From NCBI GenBank assembly GCA_017466325.1, contig JAFTUK010000055.1:1-64000 (forward strand): 64,000 nucleotides of DNA, in the 5' to 3' direction. The position numbers and the translations under genes are program-made. The notes below the pieces were generated by a model. The model was not told the DNA's origin. It saw nothing but the letters and a program-made list of their open reading frames with translations, and did no database searches. Position 1 is the first letter of the stretch. Each line of letters begins with the position of its first letter. This DNA is from Bacteroidaceae bacterium. GTDB taxonomy: Bacteria > Bacteroidota > Bacteroidia > Bacteroidales > Bacteroidaceae. Of the stretch, positions 1 through 8,075 are shown piece by piece.

Positions 1-541
1 AACTAACTACATCCTTTATTAGATCTATGAATCTACAAATATAGTTGGCTCTTCCGTTCAACGGAAAGGAGAAGAGGACTGTTTCTGGGTTATAGTTCAT
101 TAGCTAGATGACACAATAGTTCACCTCTCTCCTTTGGTTAACTTTTTGCAAAGATAGCACTTTTTGCTTACCTTTCTTTTTCTTCGCAAATCTAAAGGAT
201 GACACAGATGCGACTGATATTCACAGATTGCCGTGTGCATCAGTTATCTGTGCCAATCGGTTCTATCTGTGTCCTCTGTGGGCAAAATTAATCACTTTAA
301 CCGCTCTCAAACAAACCTCACGCAGAGGACGCAGAGTTCCAAAGCAAACTACGCTATCGCTGGATTAGTCGCTCGCGATGCGCGACAGAGAACGCAGAGG
401 CAAAGTAAACGGGAAAGGTGAACCAAAGGTCGACGCCCGAAGGGGCTGAAGTCAAAACGGAAAACGGAACACCCAACAGTAGGGACACGGCTGCCGTGTC
501 CTCTTTCTTTGTGTGACGGTGCCCCCCCCCACCACGCTTTT
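1..541. other. Intergenic region without a supported gene
   Basis: No convincing reading frame is present. A TATCTTTG box on the minus strand (149-156) could be a -7 element for a gene left of the window. From about 190 to 420 the sequence is a degenerate low-complexity tract rich in CAGAGGACGCAGAG-like motifs. Positions 423-469 hold a 47-bp segment that recurs, about 89% identical, inside the metalloprotease gene near 20.7 kb. A perfect hairpin lies at 482-502. Confidence 0.6.
482..502. terminator. Hairpin, possible terminator downstream of porX
   Basis: GGGACACGGC and GCCGTGTCC pair around a one-base loop about 40 bp beyond the porX stop codon. The pyrimidine-rich stretch lies on the plus-strand side, so termination of porX transcription is only inferred. 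Confidence 0.4.
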
Positions 542-2107
542 TTACCTTTTCTTGCCTTGCAGGGAAATCAGGGGGACGAGCATCTCCTCCAGGCTGATGC
601 CTCCGTGCTGGAAGGTGTCGCGGTAGTACTGGACGTAGTAGTTGTAGTTGTTGGGGTAGGCAAGGAAGTCCTGGTTCTGGGCGAAGATGTAGGCCGTGCT
701 GATGTTGGGGGCTGGCAGGCCTGCCTTGCGGGGGTCGCGGATTTCGTAGACCTCCTTGGCATTGTAGGCAAGGTTCTTGCCCAGTTTGTAGCGCAGGTTG
801 GTGTTGGTGTTCTTGTCGCCCACCACTTTCACGGGGTTGTTGGCACGCACGGAACCGTGGTCGGTGGTCAGGACTATGCGGCAATCCATGGATGCCAGCG
901 TGCGGAAGAGTTCGGATACTGCCGAATGGCGGAACCAACTCTGCGTGATGCTGCGGTATGCCGCCTCGCTGTTGGCAAGTTCGCGCACCATGCGGCTTTC
1001 CGTCCTGGCATGGCTGAGCATGTCTATGAAGTTGAGCACCACAATGTTGAGGTCGTTGTGGAGGAGGGCGGGCAGTTGCTGCACGAACTTCTCGGCACCG
1101 GCAGAATCGTTTATCTTGTGGTAGGAGAATGTGTTGCGTCGGCGGAAGCGTTCCAACTGTGTCCGCACCATGGGGGATTCGTTGAGGTTCTTGCCCTGCT
1201 CGGAGTCCTCGTCTACCCAGAGGTCGGGGAACATGGCCTCTATCTCTATGGGCATGAGCCCGGAGAAGATGGAGTTTCGGGCATATTGTGTGGCCGTGGG
1301 CAGTATGCTGCAATACATGTTTTCCTCCACGTTGAAGAGTTCTGCCATTTCGGGCTGAAGCATCTTCCACTGGTCCCAACGGAAGTTGTCTATGACTATG
1401 AAGAAGACCTTCTCGCCCTTGTCCAGGGCGGGGAATACCTGAGTCTTGAAGATGTCGGGGCTCATGAGGGGGCGGTTTTCGTCCTGTTCGTGGCGCACCA
1501 GGGTCTCCATCCACTTCATGTAGTTCTTGCGCACGAACTTGCAGAACTCGTTGTTTGCCTCACGTTTCTGCATGGCCAGCATCTCCTTCATCTCTGCGGC
1601 AACGTCCTGCAGTTCCAGTTCCCAGCGGACCAGTGTGCGGTAGACGTCCATCCAGTCCTGCATGGTGAGGGAGTCGTTTATCTGCATGCTCAGCCGTCCG
1701 AAGTTCTGCTGGTAGGCCGTCTGCGTGGCCTCGCTGACTATTTCGCGGCTGTGTATGTTCTTCTTGAGTGAAAGAAGTATCTGTGTGGGATTGACGGGTT
1801 TGATGAGGTAGTCGGATATCTTTGCCCCGATGGCCTGGTTCATGATGTCTTCCTCCTCGCTCTTCGTGACCATCACCACGGGTACCGTGGGGTGCAGGTC
1901 CTTTATGCGGGAGAGGGTTTCCAATCCGCTCAGGCCTGGCATGTTCTCGTCCAGAAGGATGAGGTCGTAGTTCTCCTTCTGGCACATGTCCAGTGCGTCA
2001 TAACCGTTGCTGGCGGTGTCCACATCGTAGCCTTTCTTTTCTAGAAAGAGCATGTGCGCCTTGAGCAGGTCTATCTCGTCGTCAACCCATAAGAGTCTGT
2101 ATGCCAT
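542..2107 (-). CDS. porX: PorX-type response regulator with PglZ domain (T9SS regulator)
   Basis: A 521-residue two-domain protein. Residues 1-120 form a CheY-like receiver, with the acidic pair D9/D10, the phospho-acceptor D53 in the LLDENMPG motif, and the conserved T-K pair near residue 103. A helical linker follows. The C-terminal part, from about residue 205, is a PglZ (alkaline-phosphatase superfamily) domain; VIDNFRWDQW, PTATQYARNS and TTDHGS are its metal and nucleophile regions. In Porphyromonas and Flavobacterium, PorX controls type IX secretion together with PorY, and its PglZ domain has been reported to act on nucleotides. The ATG at 2107 gives a complete receiver N-terminus. It lies downstream of porW on the same strand. 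Identification is secure; the secretion role here is inferred from the family. Confidence 0.95.
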   Translation of the reverse strand: MAYRLLWVDDEIDLLKAHMLFLEKKGYDVDTASNGYDALDMCQKENYDLILLDENMPGLSGLETLSRIKDLHPTVPVVMVTKSEEEDIMNQAIGAKISDYLIKPVNPTQILLSLKKNIHSREIVSEATQTAYQQNFGRLSMQINDSLTMQDWMDVYRTLVRWELELQDVAAEMKEMLAMQKREANNEFCKFVRKNYMKWMETLVRHEQDENRPLMSPDIFKTQVFPALDKGEKVFFIVIDNFRWDQWKMLQPEMAELFNVEENMYCSILPTATQYARNSIFSGLMPIEIEAMFPDLWVDEDSEQGKNLNESPMVRTQLERFRRRNTFSYHKINDSAGAEKFVQQLPALLHNDLNIVVLNFIDMLSHARTESRMVRELANSEAAYRSITQSWFRHSAVSELFRTLASMDCRIVLTTDHGSVRANNPVKVVGDKNTNTNLRYKLGKNLAYNAKEVYEIRDPRKAGLPAPNISTAYIFAQNQDFLAYPNNYNYYVQYYRDTFQHGGISLEEMLVPLISLQGKKR

Positions 2108-2390
2108 AATGTCTTTGTTTTAGCGGTGAGCGGATGAGCGGGGGGGCGGTTATATCATACCCCCTCCCCCCTACGGGGTACTACCCCTATCTTAGGGGTA
2201 GAGAGGAGCGGATGAGGTCTGAGTTCTCCGAATACTCCGAGTTCTCTGAGGACTCTGAGTTCTCCGAGGACTCCGAGGACTCCGAAGTTTTCCGTTTTCC
2301 GTTTTAATCCGACTTCGTCGTCTTGAATCTGCTTCCGCTCGGCAATTCAAACAAGTTTGATTGCTCTCGCTTACTCGCAGATTTCCGTTC
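2108..2390. repeat. porW-porX intergenic region with degenerate CTCCGAGGA repeat
   Basis: A 283-bp gap. About 2216-2290 consists of repeated variants of TCCGAGTTCTC and TCCGAGGAC, a short degenerate tandem repeat, and is followed by GTTTTCCGTTTTCC units of a motif seen elsewhere in the window. A hairpin built from TACCCC and GGGGTA arms lies near 2157-2203. No promoter match was found on the minus strand, so porX may be read from the porW transcript. Confidence 0.5.
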
Positions 2391-5294
2391 TCAAAATCCG
2401 AAGGGGAAGTCGTCCTCTTCTTCTTCCAGTTGTTCCTCTTCCTGGTCGGGGGCTTCTTCCTCCTCCTCGGAATAGTCTACCTCGTCCTCACCACGGATTA
2501 CCGTGCCGTTGTCTATGCGTAGTTCCTCGGATATCTGTATGGGGGCGAAATTCTCGTCATAGAACTTGCTGTAGTCCTCGAAACTGTACTTCGTGCCCAG
2601 GAGATTGAGGTTGTCCTCCAGTATGAGCAATGTGCGTATGCCCTCCAGTACGGTGGCCATGTGCTTGTCGGAATACAAATCCTGCACATAGGCATGCACC
2701 TCGTCGTAACTGACGAAGCCCTTCACGGCCAGCATGCTGATGTCGCCCAGGTCGCTTATCTCTAGGTCGAAGTTGCGCACCATAAAGGAGGTGAAGTTGT
2801 AGCGTGCCACCTCGAAGAGCAGTTGGTCCTCGTCCAACGCTCCCTTGGGGTAGGCCAGCACGAAGGCGAACTTGCCCAGGCGGTCAGCCTTCAGCGTGTC
2901 GGCCGTGGCGGTGCTGTCCGATGAGGCGGCACTGCCACGCCTTGCCCAGATGTCGCTGGCATCCCAGCGCTCATCGTTCAGCAGGCGTCCCTCGCTTATC
3001 CCCTTCATTATCTCGGCTGCCAGTTTGGCAATCTCCTCCGAACTGTATTTCTCCGTCAGTTCCTTGAGCGAGGCAAGGAAACCGTCCCTGTCTCCGGAAT
3101 ACAGTTGGCTCATGGCATGGACAAACATGAAGCGTGCCCTGTGCCTGCCCTCCGGGTAGTTCTCGGTGGAGAAGGCATAACTTTCCTTCACGTGCTCGTA
3201 GTCGTTCTTCAGATACGACGTGTAGGCATCGGCATAGATGGAGTCCTCGAGATGGCGGCCTCCGCGTGCAATGAGTTCGTATCTGGGGTTGGCCAGCAAC
3301 TGGGCATAGGCATTGTCCGGATATTCGTTCACGACTTTCTGGCGGTACAGTGCCGATTCCTCGTCCAGACCTAACCTGCCGCCTATCAGGAAAAGGTGGT
3401 AGCAGGCATCGCCAACCTTTTCGTGTTCGGGATAGTCTCCGATGAATCGGAGCAAGGTCTTGCGTGCCAGGGGGAAGTTGCCAAGCCTCTCCTGCTCCAA
3501 CACGCCGGCCTGGAACAGGGCGTCGCTCAGTATCTGGTGCGATGCGGCCATCTGCTCCTCCGTTACGGGTATCTGCTTCAGGTAGAAGGCCTTGTTTCTG
3601 GGGTCGTTCTCCACGCTGTCGTTGAGTTCCTCTTCCTCATAGTCAGTGCCGGTGTCTTCCCCTTCCTCGGCCTCCATCAGTTCAGCCAGTCCCTCGGGCA
3701 TCTCTCCGTCCACGGCAAAACCGCTCTTGTCGGCCCATCGCCAGTAGTCGGTGTTCCTGCGCTTGCCCCACTTGCGGAAGAAGGCGTTCTTGCCCTGGAG
3801 CACGGTATTGGGGTTGCTGAAATACCAGCCCTGCCCGGATTTGTCCTGCTCCGTCTGCCTGTTGGCGTTCTGGCTTTGTTGCTGGGCAGTACCTTGGGAA
3901 GCCATTGCATTGTTGCCGGAAGTGCCGTTTGCGGCATTCCGCTTTGCCTCCTCTTCCTCCTTCTTGATGTATTCCTTTGCCAGGCGTTCGGCAACAGCCA
4001 CCCGCTCGGCCTCGGGCAACTTGGCCAGAAGTTGCAGGCTGTCCTGCAGTTCTATGGCGGCAAGCGGTTCGGCAAGGCCCTCCAGCGACTTTGCCCTTTG
4101 CTCCACCTCCTTGTATTCGTCGTGCTCCTTGTCCAGAGAGGAAAGGCACTCCTTGTAGCAGCGTGCCGACTCTGCATAGTCTTCCTGTTCCCAGTACAGA
4201 GTGGCCAGACGCAGGAGCAATGTTGCCTTGGCACTTCCGCCCTTGCTCTCCTTCAGGCCATCCTCCCAGGCATAGGTGCAGCGCAGGGAATCCCCTGCAT
4301 TCAGGTATATGTTGCCTATGGCCAGGTATATCTGGTCGGCATACTCCTTGTTCTTGCCGCTCTTGGCCATGCGCTGCAACTTGCGTATCATCTTGCGTGT
4401 CTGCGTGGTGCTGGCCATTTCTGACTGGAGCACACGGGCATTGAGGCTCATCTCATAGGGTGGGTTGGCACGGATAACCTTCTTCAGGGCATCGTATGCC
4501 TCCTCGCGCTGTCCCGTTTCGCGGCACAACTGCCCGAGCAGATAGTTGAGGCGGGCGCGGGCTATGCTGCCCTTTTGCCTGCCGATGGTCTTCTTGAGCA
4601 AGGGTATGGCCTCCTCGTACTGCCCTGTCTGTATGAGCCATGCCGCACGGCTGTTGTCGTACTGCTGCTGGGTCCTGAAGTCAAGGCTGTCCCTCTGCAT
4701 CTTGCGCAGCACATCCTCGGCATCGTAAGGCCAATCCAACGCCACATAGCACCGGGCTAGCCACGCACGGGCCAGGTTGGCCACTTCCGGTTGTGTGGAG
4801 TAGAGGCGTATGGTGTAGTTGAATGTCGAAGCCGCTTCTATGAACTCACCCCTGTTGAACTGGCTTTCGCCCATCATCATCCATGCACGCCACAGATATG
4901 GGTTAAACTCCTTGCGCGCAAGGTAATCCTTCATTTCCTGGGTGCGCTTCTGGCCGGGTTTCAGTTTGGGCTTCTTCTTGATGCTGTGCAGTTTTATGGC
5001 CTTCTCGCATTTCTCTATGGCGGTGGCATAGTTGCCCTTGCCCATGCCGGCAGTGCTCTTGTTGGTGCTGATGTACATGGGGAGCAGGCTGTTGTAGTCA
5101 TCCCTGTGGCCGTCGGTCTGTGCATCCTGTCCCTTCTCGAAGGCCACCTCTCCATTATACATTATATTATAATGGGCCGTCATGGAATGGTAGAAACGAG
5201 TCATGGGCGTGTTCTTCTTTGTAGAACACGACACGAGGGCACCGGCCAATGCCAGCACCATGGTCCATACTATCGCTACTTTCCTTCTCTTCAT
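2391..5294 (-). CDS. porW: PorW/SprE-like TPR lipoprotein (T9SS-associated)
   Basis: A 967-residue protein with a lipoprotein signal peptide: charged KRRK start, hydrophobic stretch, then a VSC lipobox with Cys23. The body is dominated by helical tetratricopeptide-type repeats (roughly residues 35-440 and 590-780). A Q/N-rich and acidic linker lies around 455-580, and the C-terminus is extremely acidic (long Glu runs after residue 930). Length, the N-terminal TRFYHSMTAHYNIMYNG motif and layout match SprE/PorW, an outer-membrane-linked lipoprotein needed for type IX secretion and gliding. The gene sits next to porX, another regulator of the same pathway. The ATG at 5294 places the signal peptide correctly. 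Confidence in the family is high; its function in this strain was not tested. Confidence 0.9.
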   Translation of the reverse strand: MKRRKVAIVWTMVLALAGALVSCSTKKNTPMTRFYHSMTAHYNIMYNGEVAFEKGQDAQTDGHRDDYNSLLPMYISTNKSTAGMGKGNYATAIEKCEKAIKLHSIKKKPKLKPGQKRTQEMKDYLARKEFNPYLWRAWMMMGESQFNRGEFIEAASTFNYTIRLYSTQPEVANLARAWLARCYVALDWPYDAEDVLRKMQRDSLDFRTQQQYDNSRAAWLIQTGQYEEAIPLLKKTIGRQKGSIARARLNYLLGQLCRETGQREEAYDALKKVIRANPPYEMSLNARVLQSEMASTTQTRKMIRKLQRMAKSGKNKEYADQIYLAIGNIYLNAGDSLRCTYAWEDGLKESKGGSAKATLLLRLATLYWEQEDYAESARCYKECLSSLDKEHDEYKEVEQRAKSLEGLAEPLAAIELQDSLQLLAKLPEAERVAVAERLAKEYIKKEEEEAKRNAANGTSGNNAMASQGTAQQQSQNANRQTEQDKSGQGWYFSNPNTVLQGKNAFFRKWGKRRNTDYWRWADKSGFAVDGEMPEGLAELMEAEEGEDTGTDYEEEELNDSVENDPRNKAFYLKQIPVTEEQMAASHQILSDALFQAGVLEQERLGNFPLARKTLLRFIGDYPEHEKVGDACYHLFLIGGRLGLDEESALYRQKVVNEYPDNAYAQLLANPRYELIARGGRHLEDSIYADAYTSYLKNDYEHVKESYAFSTENYPEGRHRARFMFVHAMSQLYSGDRDGFLASLKELTEKYSSEEIAKLAAEIMKGISEGRLLNDERWDASDIWARRGSAASSDSTATADTLKADRLGKFAFVLAYPKGALDEDQLLFEVARYNFTSFMVRNFDLEISDLGDISMLAVKGFVSYDEVHAYVQDLYSDKHMATVLEGIRTLLILEDNLNLLGTKYSFEDYSKFYDENFAPIQISEELRIDNGTVIRGEDEVDYSEEEEEAPDQEEEQLEEEEDDFPFGF

Positions 5295-5330
5295 CTGTCA
5301 GACCTAATAATAACGGATGTGGGGGCATCT

Positions 5331-5663
5331 TTATTGCCGGCGCTCGCCGATTATCAGGAAAACTTCGTCCTTCAGTTCGTCGGGCAACTCCACCTGGCGC
5401 AGTTGCAGGGAGCGTACCCACCCGGCCACCTCGTCCTCGCGCATGGTGTAGAGGACATAGCGGAACTCCTCTATTTCAGGGGGCAGGAACTCGTCGGAGG
5501 CTATGCCGCGGAAGCGGTCCAGTTCCTCATCGTCGTAATATTCCACATCCTTGCTCACGGCTGCCAGAAGGCTGTCCTTCTCGCATGTCTCGTGCATGCC
5601 GCAACATTCGGCATCAGGTATAACCACTCCGTCGCCACCTTCTGTTACTTCCTTGTCGCTCAT
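5331..5663 (-). CDS. Small acidic conserved hypothetical protein
   Basis: A 110-residue acidic, soluble protein with no signal peptide or membrane segment. The N-terminal third holds three Cys residues (CCGMHETC); the rest is predicted helical and rich in Glu and Asp. Its start overlaps the aroA stop (ATGA), so translation is probably coupled to aroA, and porW follows after a 36-bp gap. The arrangement suggests one transcript aroA - this gene - porW - porX. I do not recognise a characterised family. Confidence 0.75.
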   Translation of the reverse strand: MSDKEVTEGGDGVVIPDAECCGMHETCEKDSLLAAVSKDVEYYDDEELDRFRGIASDEFLPPEIEEFRYVLYTMREDEVAGWVRSLQLRQVELPDELKDEVFLIIGERRQ

Positions 5664-6901
5664 ACTCGTGCCAGTTTGAATCCGGCCTTCTTCATGTCCT
5701 CCCAGAATGAGGGGTAGGACTTGCTTACTACCTCCGGATTGTTTATTGTAATGCTATCTCGTTTCAGTGCCACGGGGGCAAAGGCCATGGCCATGCGGTG
5801 GTCCTCGTAGGTATCAATGGCAATGTCTTCCGTACCCGTCATGTCCGTGCCCGTCTCCCCGTTCCAGAACAGGGTGTCGTCTCCCTCCACGCCAATCAGA
5901 TAACCCAACTTGCCCAATTCCTTCTGCAATGCCGCTATGCGGTCGGTCTCCTTTATCCTGAGTGTCTGCAAACCGGAGATGCGGAAGTGTTTTCCCAGCA
6001 TGCAGCATGTCACCGCTACGGTTTGTGCCAGGTCCGGCTGGTTGACCATATTGCATACAAACGGCCCGCTATCGCACGCCTTCTTGGCAAGGCAGACGGA
6101 ATTGCCGTCATGCTTTGTCTCCACGCCCAGGCGGGAGAACAGTTCCGCCACGGCCGAATCGCCCTGGAGGCTGTCTCGGAAAAGGCCCGGAAGCACAACC
6201 TCCGCCTCATCGTCACCGGACAGCGCCACCATTTCATACCAATATGAAGCGGCACTCCAGTCGCTCTCTATATAATAAGGTATGGGGAAATAGGGCACCG
6301 CCTCCACACGGATTTCCCTTTCGCCGTTCCACTGAGCCTTGGCGCCGAACTGGCGCATGATGGCCAGTGTCATGTCTATGTACGGACGGCTTATCACCTC
6401 TCCCGTCAGTTCCAGAACAAGGCCTTGCCTTAGCGTGGGGGCAACCATCAGCAGGGAACTTATATATTGGCTGCTGACATTCCCGGGCAATGAAATCCTG
6501 CCTCCCGCCAACTCCCTGCCGCGTATTCTGAGCGGTGGGAAACCGTCCTTCTCTTCATAGCAGATGTCTGCGCCCAAAGACCTTAGCGCATCAACGAGTA
6601 CCGCAATGGGGCGGTTGCGCATGCGTTCCGTGCCGGTTATAACGTGTTCACCCGAAACCGTTGCCAGAAACGAGGTCATGAAGCGCATGGCCGTACCTGC
6701 CGCCTTGATGTCTATTACCGGTGGCATGTGCCGCAATGCATCCTGCACCACACGGCTGTCGTCGCAATCGGACACATTGTCTATTGGCCCGGTGCCACCA
6801 CTCAAAGCCTGTATTACCAATGCCCTGTTGCTGATACTCTTGCTTGCCGGCAATTTTATTTCCGCATGCAAGATACCCGGAGCAAATATCCGTATTTTCA
6901 C
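5660..6901 (-). CDS. aroA: 3-phosphoshikimate 1-carboxyvinyltransferase (EPSP synthase)
   Basis: Transfers the enolpyruvyl group of PEP to shikimate-3-phosphate, the sixth step of the shikimate pathway. The start was set at a GTG (6901-6899), giving 413 residues. The longer open frame upstream runs through the tRNA-Pro gene and its promoter and cannot be genuine. The protein begins with the substrate-binding motif LPASKSISNRALV. Later motifs such as GTAMRF, the acidic segment before HRMAMAFAPVAL, and a C-terminal KSYPSFW are typical of the family. Its stop overlaps the next gene. The gene is divergent from tRNA-Pro. Confidence 0.93.
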   Translation of the reverse strand: MKIRIFAPGILHAEIKLPASKSISNRALVIQALSGGTGPIDNVSDCDDSRVVQDALRHMPPVIDIKAAGTAMRFMTSFLATVSGEHVITGTERMRNRPIAVLVDALRSLGADICYEEKDGFPPLRIRGRELAGGRISLPGNVSSQYISSLLMVAPTLRQGLVLELTGEVISRPYIDMTLAIMRQFGAKAQWNGEREIRVEAVPYFPIPYYIESDWSAASYWYEMVALSGDDEAEVVLPGLFRDSLQGDSAVAELFSRLGVETKHDGNSVCLAKKACDSGPFVCNMVNQPDLAQTVAVTCCMLGKHFRISGLQTLRIKETDRIAALQKELGKLGYLIGVEGDDTLFWNGETGTDMTGTEDIAIDTYEDHRMAMAFAPVALKRDSITINNPEVVSKSYPSFWEDMKKAGFKLARV

Positions 6902-6950
6902 GTTTACCTGGAGAATTTTCCTTATTTTACGTGCAAAATTACAAAAATTA

Positions 6951-6982
6951 TTTGGAGAATACAAAATAAAGTCATACCTTTG
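6951..6982 (+). promoter_or_regulatory. Promoter of tRNA-Pro
   Basis: TTTG at 6951-6954 and TACCTTTG at 6975-6982, separated by 20 nt, match the Bacteroidetes -33/-7 consensus. The tRNA begins 41 nt downstream. Confidence 0.8.
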
Positions 6983-7022
6983 CATCGCAAACGAGAAATC
7001 GGGAGCACAAAACATAAAGGAA

Positions 7023-7095
7023 CGGGATGTAGCGCAGTTGGTAGCGCACACGTCTGGGGGGCGCGAGGTCGCAAGTTCGAGTCTTGTCATCCCGA
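7023..7095 (+). tRNA. tRNA-Pro (anticodon GGG)
   Basis: A 73-nt cloverleaf: acceptor CGGGATG pairs with CATCCCG; the D-arm GCGC stem holds the loop AGTTGGTA; the anticodon arm CACGT/GCGCG has loop CTGGGGG with GGG at 7056-7058; the T-arm is GCAAG/CTTGT with loop TTCGAGT; the discriminator base is A. No CCA is encoded. The second anticodon-stem pair is an A-C mismatch. From 7053 onward the gene is repeated at 11599, so its 3' half is the attachment core of the adjacent island. Confidence 0.9.
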
Positions 7096-7187
7096 CCTAA
7101 GAAAAAGCATTGACAGTCTGACGATTGTCGATGCTCTTTCTTTATATGCCTGTGCCTTACTCCGCTTCCTTGTATGCCAACCAGATT
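7053..7187 (+). repeat. Left attachment-type direct repeat (in tRNA-Pro and flank)
   Basis: 135 bp starting at the anticodon stem-loop junction and running through the tRNA 3' end into the last ten codons of the adjacent minus-strand gene. It aligns without gaps to 11599-11733. About seven mismatches are present, all outside the tRNA part. This is the layout of an attL/attR pair of a tRNA-targeting integrative element. Confidence 0.8.
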
Positions 7188-7381
7188 TCCTCTGCGAGAT
7201 AGCGGTCGCTTCTACAATGCAGATCTGCAATGCCATCCTCTATAAGGGGAAACAGTGGAGAGTGATACAAGATGTCCATAGCCTCCTCAAAAGACAACCC
7301 ATGCATTTCAGCCATAGCGGCAATGATGCGGGCATACTTTGCTTCAAGGATGGAGTGGTAGGCCTCGTCGTGTTTTGTCAT
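7157..7381 (-). CDS. Small protein, third gene of DUF3791/DUF3990-type cassette
   Basis: A 74-residue, mostly helical, soluble protein with an acidic C-terminal half (motif IADLHCRSDRYLAEEIWLAY). The start overlaps the stop of the DUF3990-type gene by 4 nt (ATGA), so the two are translationally coupled. Similar small proteins accompany DUF3990 genes in gut Bacteroidales, from memory, possibly as antitoxin or accessory factor; no function is assigned. Its last ten codons lie inside the attachment repeat, and a second copy of just those codons remains at 11703-11733. Confidence 0.7.
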   Translation of the reverse strand: MTKHDEAYHSILEAKYARIIAAMAEMHGLSFEEAMDILYHSPLFPLIEDGIADLHCRSDRYLAEEIWLAYKEAE

Positions 7382-7848
7382 AATTCTATGGCATTAAGAA
7401 AGTGTAGACATCGTTTTATTGCCACATCGGTACGGAAGCACAGTTGGTCGTTGGGCTTCTCGTACATCAGTCTTCTCAAGGTATCTTGTTTGTTAAGGTC
7501 TCCGGAAAAATATAGGTCAATTGTTCTAAAGACTTTGTCGTTGGCGATACCTCCGCGAATAATATCGTAATCACCGCACATACGTCCAGCCCTGCACTCT
7601 GTGACGAAATCAAGCCACGCCTCATCGTAGGCATCAAAACAGATTGTTTTCAAGTTCCCAAAATCCTCTTTCAACTCATATACGTTGAGCCACGCTTTGC
7701 GTCCACGCCGAAGGAAACGCTGTCCATATTCCACCGCTTGGCGTTCTATAGTAGTAACATAGAACCCTTTGCCGAAATCCAAATGTTCGCGCGAATGCGA
7801 AGCATCCGGAAGGTCCACAATGACGGATGAGGCGTGATATACTTTCAT
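7378..7848 (-). CDS. DUF3990-type protein, ADP-ribosyltransferase-like candidate toxin
   Basis: A 156-residue soluble protein. The N-terminal VYHAS motif and the DFGKGFYVT segment followed by QAVEYG are hallmarks of DUF3990 proteins. The family is compared with the ADP-ribosyltransferase fold because of this His/Tyr arrangement; catalytic activity is inferred, not shown. The start shares one base with the stop of the upstream DUF3791-type gene (TGATG), and the downstream gene overlaps by 4 nt, so all three are probably translated together. The context (small tightly coupled genes inside a tRNA-associated island) suits a toxin-antitoxin or defence module. Confidence 0.75.
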   Translation of the reverse strand: MKVYHASSVIVDLPDASHSREHLDFGKGFYVTTIERQAVEYGQRFLRRGRKAWLNVYELKEDFGNLKTICFDAYDEAWLDFVTECRAGRMCGDYDIIRGGIANDKVFRTIDLYFSGDLNKQDTLRRLMYEKPNDQLCFRTDVAIKRCLHFLNAIEL

Positions 7849-8075
7849 CAGGACAAGACTCCTTTCTCCTTCATGTAATCCATGAGGTCTTCCATGAGAT
7901 ATTCTTTGCTGAATGTATGCAGCACATCATAACTTGGGACAATGTATTCCGTCAGTATGCCAGAGGTTTTCAGTCTGGTATAAACGTCAAGTTGGGTCAG
8001 GTTCAGGCGTCGTGCCAAATTGCCAATACAATATGTGACGAAATCAATGTTGTTAGTATCCATGATACAATACAT
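7848..8075 (-). CDS. DUF3791-type small protein (putative antitoxin)
   Basis: A 75-residue protein with an FVTYCIGNLARRLNLTQLDVYTRL helical segment and a SYDVLHTFS motif near residues 49-57, the usual pattern of DUF3791. These proteins are generally encoded just upstream of DUF3990 genes, as here. The stop and the next start overlap (TGATG). A TATCTTCG sequence about 15-22 nt upstream on the minus strand resembles a -7 box. An antitoxin role is inferred from size and gene order only. Confidence 0.7.
   Translation of the reverse strand: MYCIMDTNNIDFVTYCIGNLARRLNLTQLDVYTRLKTSGILTEYIVPSYDVLHTFSKEYLMEDLMDYMKEKGVLS

Noticed and set aside
233..421. 62-codon frame near the window start
   Set aside because: It lies in a low-complexity CAGAGGACGCAGAG-like tract and has no protein-like features.
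509..1771. 420-codon plus-strand frame opposite porX
   Set aside because: porX has clear receiver and PglZ motifs; the opposite frame is a composition effect.
6902..7090. N-terminal extension of aroA
   Set aside because: It would read antisense through the tRNA-Pro gene and its promoter; the GTG at 6901 gives the family length.
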